From: PHAA01 sp964457945
Lineage (GTDB): Bacteria; Bacillota; Syntrophomonadia; Syntrophomonadales; Syntrophomonadaceae
Direction: 5' to 3'
NCBI GenBank assembly: GCA_964457945.1
Contig: CAYWFX010000013.1
Coordinates: 4,686-68,685 of the forward strand
Length of the DNA stretch: 64,000 nt
A model generated the notes under the pieces. That model was not told the origin of the DNA. It made no database searches and was given only the letters and a program-made list of their open reading frames with translations. The position numbers were made by a program, and so were the translations under genes. Below are positions 59,301 through 64,000 of this stretch, in pieces. The stretch's first letter is position 1; each line of letters begins with the position of its first letter.

Positions 59301-59411
59301 ATAGAGAATGCAAGGGAAGGTGTTCGTCTGTTTACTGAATTTAAAGGTGCATTGACCGAAAACTTTGTATTACAAGGTTTAGCCGATAAACATCCCGCTT
59401 TTTATGATTGA
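59301..59411 (+). pseudogene. remnant of a DUF4143 AAA-ATPase gene
   Basis: A 36-codon open stretch reads NAREGVRLFTEFKGAL followed by TENFVLQGLADKHPAFYD and a stop. This matches the C-terminal DUF4143 part of ATP-binding proteins of the 'archaeal-type ATPase/DUF4143' family (LFTEFKGALTENYVLQEL in typical members). No start, Walker motifs or flanking coding sequence remain, so it is a decayed fragment. Confidence 0.6.
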
Positions 59412-59600
59412 TTATGTAGATAAGCTTATAATGTGCTCCTCCTTGTCCAGTAGAGAAGTCCAGTAGCTTTAACATAAAATACCATAAAAAATTTTAAGTA
59501 ATTTTGCAGGATATACTGGATAAGTATCGAACTTATACCATCTGTAGTATTATTTAACTAATAAGGATATCTTCAAATTTAACAAAAGCAGGGGTGTAAA
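59412..59600. other. AT-rich upstream region of the polysaccharide locus
   Basis: No gene. It should contain the promoter for the Wzz-like gene, but I find no convincing -35/-10 pair. Confidence 0.4.
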
Positions 59601-60539
59601 ATGAAACAAACAGAGCAGCCAAATTATCAAAGCAATGAACATGACGAAATAGACCTGCGCGATATTATTAAAGTCCTGGTCAAATGGAAGCGCACCATCA
59701 TCGGGATTACCATAGCCTCCATGTTGCTGAGCGGAGTCGCGAGCTGGTTTTTTATTAAACCTGTCTACCAGGGGAAAGTGGTAGTAGCCTTTGCAGCTAT
59801 AAGCCAGCTAACCACATCGGGAAACACCTATATACTAAAAGATAATATTGATAATGGTTCCCAAAAAATGTCTGATAACGTGGATGAACTGGTTAAGCTG
59901 GCGCAGGTAGATATGGGCAAGTATAGACAACTGGTGACCAGTATTGTTGTTTTGCAGCGGACCATTGAGAAGTTGGGTTTGAAAGATAAGCTGGATGGAC
60001 TCAAAGAAAAAATTACAATCGCGGATGCCAAGGAGAAGAATGGGGTAATAGAAATCAGCGTTAATGCCCAAACCCCGGAGCTGGCCTCTAACATAGCCAA
60101 CACCTTGGTAAATCAAACGATTCTCTATTTGGGTGAAATAAACAGCCGCAAAATGGAGAGCTTACGAGGAACTCTAGAAGCCCAGTTAACCTCAGCTCGT
60201 AAAGATTTAGATGCATCCTATACCCGCTTAAAAGACTACCAACTGCAATCTGTACCAGCAGGGAGCACGAGCGAAATTGAGAAGAACCGGTTTGACAGCG
60301 AAGTAAAAAGAAATGAAAGTATGGTAAACTCCCTCAGCTCCAAAATGCTGGAACTGGAGATGTATAAGTCGTTGAACTCAGCTGAAAACCAGGTGGTCGT
60401 TTTATCTCCGGCAGTGGTTCCCGAAGAACCCGTGAGCCCCAATAAAAAACTCAACGTAGCCATAGCCGGCGTTTTGGGTTTAATGATAGCCGTATTTGGG
60501 GTGTTTGTATCCGAATACATAAGCAAAGAAGAAATTTAG
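59601..60539 (+). CDS. Wzz/YveK-type polysaccharide chain-length determinant
   Basis: 312 residues. N-terminal membrane helix (TIIGITIASMLLSGVASWFF, about 35-54) after the EIDLRDIIKVLVKWK segment typical of Wzz domains, a periplasmic-type coiled-coil region (about 70-275) and a C-terminal membrane helix preceded by PVSPNKKLNVAIAGVLGLMIAVFGVFVSEYI, the proline-rich Wzz motif. It lacks an attached kinase domain, as in Gram-positive co-polymerases where the BY-kinase is a separate protein. First gene of an exopolysaccharide operon. Confidence 0.88.
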   Translation: MKQTEQPNYQSNEHDEIDLRDIIKVLVKWKRTIIGITIASMLLSGVASWFFIKPVYQGKVVVAFAAISQLTTSGNTYILKDNIDNGSQKMSDNVDELVKLAQVDMGKYRQLVTSIVVLQRTIEKLGLKDKLDGLKEKITIADAKEKNGVIEISVNAQTPELASNIANTLVNQTILYLGEINSRKMESLRGTLEAQLTSARKDLDASYTRLKDYQLQSVPAGSTSEIEKNRFDSEVKRNESMVNSLSSKMLELEMYKSLNSAENQVVVLSPAVVPEEPVSPNKKLNVAIAGVLGLMIAVFGVFVSEYISKEEI

Positions 60540-60574
60540 TTTGCGTTTTATCATTCATAATCCGATAGGAGATC

Positions 60575-62830
60575 ATGTGTGTGTCTAAAAATAAAAAGAA
60601 GAAAAACAGAGAGAATAAAAATGATTTCCAACCATCCGCCTGGAGTAGATGGTTACCTATATTTGTTTTTATAGTCGTAGGGATTCTTGTTTTCTACCCT
60701 CCTTACTTCCGGGGTTTGTTTTTTGCCCGGGAGATGTTTATAACCCATATATTCACCGGGTTGGTTTTCGTCCTGGTTTGGATAGATAAATTAAGACGCC
60801 GAGATTACTCCTTTCTGAGAACACCCCTGGATTGGGCGGTACTGGCTTATGCTGGGGCTTATCTTTTATCCCTTATAGGTGCTGTACATATTGGTGAAGC
60901 TTTTTATGGTTTTCTGAAAGCATTAAACTACTTTATGGTCTACTGGATGGTAAGCCAGGTGGTGAAAGACTATCAGAATTACGAAAATATATTAAAAATA
61001 CTTTTGGCGAGCGCGCTGGGGGTAGCCGCCATAGGCATACTGGCAGCTACCGGCTACTCTCATTATCCATCTGCCTTTACCAATGAAAACGGTGCGCTAC
61101 CACGGATTCTATCCACCCTGCAGTATCCTAACACCACTGCGGCCTATCTAGCGGTAGTGAGCCTTATCGGTGTAACCCTGTGGATCAGGGAACGGATGCA
61201 GATAATGAGGCTGGTTTATGGCGTGTCCATTTATCTTATGATGCTGGTGGTTCTGGCGGCCTTTTCCAAAGGGGCTTGGGTAATTTTGATTTTAGGAGCC
61301 CTATTGCTCCTTTTAGGTATGCCGGGGATTTACAGATTGAAGTCGATTTACATAATGTGCGTAACTACAATAGCCGCCTTAATAACCTACAGTAAGTTCA
61401 TTCCAGCTGTCCTGCTAGCTAATGGACAGGAATCTGCCTCAGCATTAATACTATTGTTAATAGGTTTTTTTATCGTGCTGGTCGGGCAGGTACTTTGGGA
61501 GTTCGGGATTTTCCTATATCAGAAGAAAGGAAGCAAATTACTAATAGCTTACGTGGTCTCCGTTATCTTAATAACTTTGGTAGGACTATCTTATCTCCCT
61601 GGAAAATCTAGTTTGGTCAATCAGCTCATCCCTGAAAAACTGATGAGCAGAGCTACTGCCATCCAGGATACGGGGACAACCAGTTATATCGCTCGTCTTG
61701 ATTTTGCCCGTTGGGGCATATCCATAGTTAAGGAGCACCCCGTTGTGGGAACCGGGGCCGGGGGTTGGAATGCTCTCTATCACGGTTATCAGGATTATCT
61801 TGAATGGACTACCGAGACTCATAATCATTTTGTGCAGGTAGGTGTAGAGGCCGGAGCGCTAGGTTTTCTAGCCTTTATTTCCATGTGGGTGATGCTTATG
61901 CTTTCTGTCTTTAAGCTTTATAGAGCCAAGCCAAGAACCGACCAATGGGTTCTCACCTGGGGTACTACTACTGCGGCTTTAACCTTTGGTGTTCATGCCG
62001 CCATGGATTTTGACCTGTCCCTGGCTGCTATGTGCATTTTACTCTGGACTTTATTCGCTTTGGTCGATGCCGGCTATGGTATTGAAATTCTACGCACCAG
62101 TAAGGTGAGGAATTCAGCCGCAGTGGCTAGCATTATTGTGTCTTCATTTATGGTCTTAGTAATCTTAATATCAGGTAACAGCTATGCAAATGCCCAGAGC
62201 TATGCCGCTCAGGGTGGTGTGGCCTTGCAGCAAACAGGTACTGCCTCAGACCAAGCCCAGCAGAGCGAATCCCTCCATAAGGCAATTGATTTGTATACTC
62301 GTGCCTGCCAGGCTGATTCGTGGAATGCCGGCTACCAGGTTGACCTGGCGCGATGTTACGCTATCGCCTACAAACAATCTTCAACTCCTAACCAGCAACT
62401 AGCCTTTCAGGCTAAGGAGTATTATGAGAAAGCCCGAGAGGCCGTAGCCAGGGCCGAAAAGCTCAGTCCCAATGATATAAAGGTGCGTAAAGCCTTGCTG
62501 GAAACCTGTTCGCTTATGGGGGACAATGCAGGAGTAACCAGACAGGGGGAAGCAGCCGTTATAATAAACCCCAATGATATCTATGCCTATGAAAATCTTT
62601 TCAATATTTACATATCTACAGCTAATGATTATTTGAAAATCAATGACATTAAAAATAGCAGAGAAATTCTAAGCAAGATAACCTCCCTGAAAGAGCAATT
62701 CGATGCTCAAAAACAAAGAATTAACAGCCAGCGGCCATGGAATGGTGCGCCGCTCGAATTATCGAAAAATATCCAGTTGGCCATTGTGAAGAGCTCTGAA
62801 TTATTAGGAGATAAGGAGGGGGACAGGTGA
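60575..62830 (+). CDS. O-antigen ligase/polymerase family protein with TPR tail
   Basis: 751 residues. A very basic N-terminus, about 12 membrane helices (to residue about 535) with the Wzy_C/O-antigen ligase block (KEHPVVGTGAGGWNALYHGYQDYLEWTTETHNHFVQVGVEAGALGF, His near 405-415), then a soluble TPR-like tail (LYTRACQADSWNAGYQVDLARCYA; EYYEKAREAVARAEKLSPNDIKVRKALLETC). Polymerises or ligates undecaprenyl-linked glycan outside the membrane. TAGGAG precedes the ATG. It overlaps the next gene by 4 bases. Confidence 0.85.
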   Translation: MCVSKNKKKKNRENKNDFQPSAWSRWLPIFVFIVVGILVFYPPYFRGLFFAREMFITHIFTGLVFVLVWIDKLRRRDYSFLRTPLDWAVLAYAGAYLLSLIGAVHIGEAFYGFLKALNYFMVYWMVSQVVKDYQNYENILKILLASALGVAAIGILAATGYSHYPSAFTNENGALPRILSTLQYPNTTAAYLAVVSLIGVTLWIRERMQIMRLVYGVSIYLMMLVVLAAFSKGAWVILILGALLLLLGMPGIYRLKSIYIMCVTTIAALITYSKFIPAVLLANGQESASALILLLIGFFIVLVGQVLWEFGIFLYQKKGSKLLIAYVVSVILITLVGLSYLPGKSSLVNQLIPEKLMSRATAIQDTGTTSYIARLDFARWGISIVKEHPVVGTGAGGWNALYHGYQDYLEWTTETHNHFVQVGVEAGALGFLAFISMWVMLMLSVFKLYRAKPRTDQWVLTWGTTTAALTFGVHAAMDFDLSLAAMCILLWTLFALVDAGYGIEILRTSKVRNSAAVASIIVSSFMVLVILISGNSYANAQSYAAQGGVALQQTGTASDQAQQSESLHKAIDLYTRACQADSWNAGYQVDLARCYAIAYKQSSTPNQQLAFQAKEYYEKAREAVARAEKLSPNDIKVRKALLETCSLMGDNAGVTRQGEAAVIINPNDIYAYENLFNIYISTANDYLKINDIKNSREILSKITSLKEQFDAQKQRINSQRPWNGAPLELSKNIQLAIVKSSELLGDKEGDR

Positions 62831-64000
62831 GATATTGGGTCAGGTTATTAGCCTTAATGATATTTGATGCCATACTGATTAATCTATCAGTCTATCTATC
62901 GCTCTGGTTGCGATTTGAAGGAGAGATGCCTGTTATTTTTATGACTGCCTTTATTAGCCTTATCCCCTGGATTACTGGCCTGACATTAGCCTGCCTCTAT
63001 TTTTTCAGGTTGTATCACCGGATGTGGCAGTATGCAAGTACCGGTGAATTATATGTAATTGTTAAATCGGTTAGCATAAGTATATTAATACTTATTGTCT
63101 TGATATATACGGTTCCCCTTCCGTATTTGCCCCGCAGCGTATATATTCTTTCCTGGATATTAATGATGACATTGATAGGTGGTTCCCGCCTAGGCTGGCG
63201 GGTCGTACGAGAGAATATCATAAATGAAGTGAACACTAGTGCGAAGAAAGCTCTGGTTATCGGGGCGGGGGATGCAGGTGCCATGGTTGCCCGTGAACTT
63301 ACGAACAATAAGTCGCTGGGATTAAGTCCGGTAGGTTTCATTGATGATAACAATCTGAAGCAAAAGCTCAGCTTGTATGGAATTCCCGTGCTGGGCAACC
63401 GTCAGGATATACCGCAAATAGTAGATAATTACGGAATTGAAGAAATAATTCTAGCCATGCCTTCGGCTAGCGGCAGAAATATAAGAGAGTTCAGTGATAT
63501 ATGCCGTACTACTACGGCTAAGCTTAGAATTTTTCAAGGTGCAGATGACCTTTTGAATGGCGAGCAGAGAATCAGAAACATAGAACTGGAGGATTTACTC
63601 CGGCGTGAACCAGTCAAGTTGGATTTGGCAGAAATATCAATTTATATTACTAATCATAATATAATGGTGAGCGGTGCCGGTGGATCAATCGGTTCTGAGT
63701 TGTGTCGGCAGGTTTGCATGCATCAACCGGCGCGAATCGTGTTATTAGAATGTAGTGAGAACAACCTATTTGATATAGAAAATGAATTGCTGGAACTATT
63801 TCCCGGCCTACATATAGAAGCAGAATTATGTGATGTAAAAGACCGTGCCAAACTGCAGGAGGTGTTTAACCGCAACCGACCTGATGTGGTATTTCATGCT
63901 GCAGCCTATAAACATGTCCCCATTATGGAAAAACATCCAGAAGAAGCTATAAAAAATAATATTATCGGAACTAAGAATATAGCTGAAATGGCTGATAAAT
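62827..64000 (+). CDS. FlaA1/CapD-type nucleoside-diphosphate sugar epimerase/dehydratase (partial)
   Basis: Reads open to the window end (391 codons seen; the family is about 600-640). Four N-terminal membrane helices (residues 1-110), a CoA-binding-like Rossmann domain with KKALVIGAGDAGAMVARELT (about 140), and the start of the short-chain dehydrogenase domain with MVSGAGGSIGSELCRQV (about 280) and HAAAYKHVPIMEKHPEEAIKNNIIGTKN. Usually makes the first unusual sugar of an exopolysaccharide, such as UDP-bacillosamine or QuiNAc precursors. The GTG start overlaps the previous stop as GTGA and has GGAGGGGGAC just upstream. Confidence 0.9.
   Translation, partial: MRYWVRLLALMIFDAILINLSVYLSLWLRFEGEMPVIFMTAFISLIPWITGLTLACLYFFRLYHRMWQYASTGELYVIVKSVSISILILIVLIYTVPLPYLPRSVYILSWILMMTLIGGSRLGWRVVRENIINEVNTSAKKALVIGAGDAGAMVARELTNNKSLGLSPVGFIDDNNLKQKLSLYGIPVLGNRQDIPQIVDNYGIEEIILAMPSASGRNIREFSDICRTTTAKLRIFQGADDLLNGEQRIRNIELEDLLRREPVKLDLAEISIYITNHNIMVSGAGGSIGSELCRQVCMHQPARIVLLECSENNLFDIENELLELFPGLHIEAELCDVKDRAKLQEVFNRNRPDVVFHAAAYKHVPIMEKHPEEAIKNNIIGTKNIAEMADK

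Overview
The window comes from an anaerobic, endospore-forming Firmicute of the Clostridia, most like Syntrophomonas or a close relative. That name is an inference from gene content, not a database match. The evidence is a dense set of sporulation and germination genes (fin, spoVT, spoVB-like, yabP, yabQ, spoIIE, a ger operon), strong AGGAGG-type ribosome binding sites, many TTG/GTG starts, and a beta-carbonic anhydrase beside a formate/nitrite channel, as expected of a CO2/formate-handling anaerobe.

Layout. 1-580: a structured repeat and a terminator, no gene. 581-10405: ispE, a GntR regulator, a nucleotidyltransferase, glmU, prs, ctc, pth, fin and mfd. 10458-17180 (minus strand): a seven-gene germinant-receptor operon with duplicated B, C and small D-type subunits. 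17462-23230: spoVT, spoVB-like, mazG, HU, rqcP, yabP, yabQ, an HTH gene, divIC and an S1-domain gene. 23360-26282: ppx, carbonic anhydrase and the formate channel. 26528-28990: spoIIE, followed by about 800 bp of structured repeats. 29789-35492: tilS, ftsH, an HD-domain gene and folP-folB-folK. 35500-41150: a probable leader RNA, a DUF2520 dehydrogenase, panB, panC, panD, nadB and nadC. 41252-44592: a coiled-coil gene, a P1 peptidase, coaX and dusB. 44831-49190: an HTH gene, a dehydrogenase-like gene and an unknown gene, split by an IS607-family element carrying tnpA and tnpB. 49319-51310: greA and lysS. 51537-58600: an envelope-polymer cluster (DUF5693, murJ-like and csaB on the minus strand; tagO-like and LCP on the plus strand). 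58645-64000: a Uma2 gene, a DUF4143 remnant, and the start of an exopolysaccharide locus (Wzz-like, O-antigen-ligase-like, and a FlaA1/CapD-type epimerase cut by the window end).

The gene order closely follows the Bacillus subtilis origin-proximal region (ispE, glmU-prs-ctc-pth-fin-mfd-spoVT-yabM-mazG-rqcP-yabP-yabQ-divIC-yabR-spoIIE-tilS-ftsH-folP-folB-folK-dusB-lysS). The ger operon, ppx/CA/focA, the pan and nad genes and the IS element sit as insertions in that backbone. Candidate sporulation promoters match the factors expected from B. subtilis: sigma-F before fin, sigma-E before yabP, sigma-G before spoVT, and a 21-bp-spacer sigma-A/Spo0A type before spoIIE.

The least explained material is non-coding: two copies of a 240-280 bp element with terminal inverted repeats and a covarying hairpin, a second 300 bp element made of nested hairpins, a recurring 23-25 nt motif, and many GGGACGG-type hairpins between genes.
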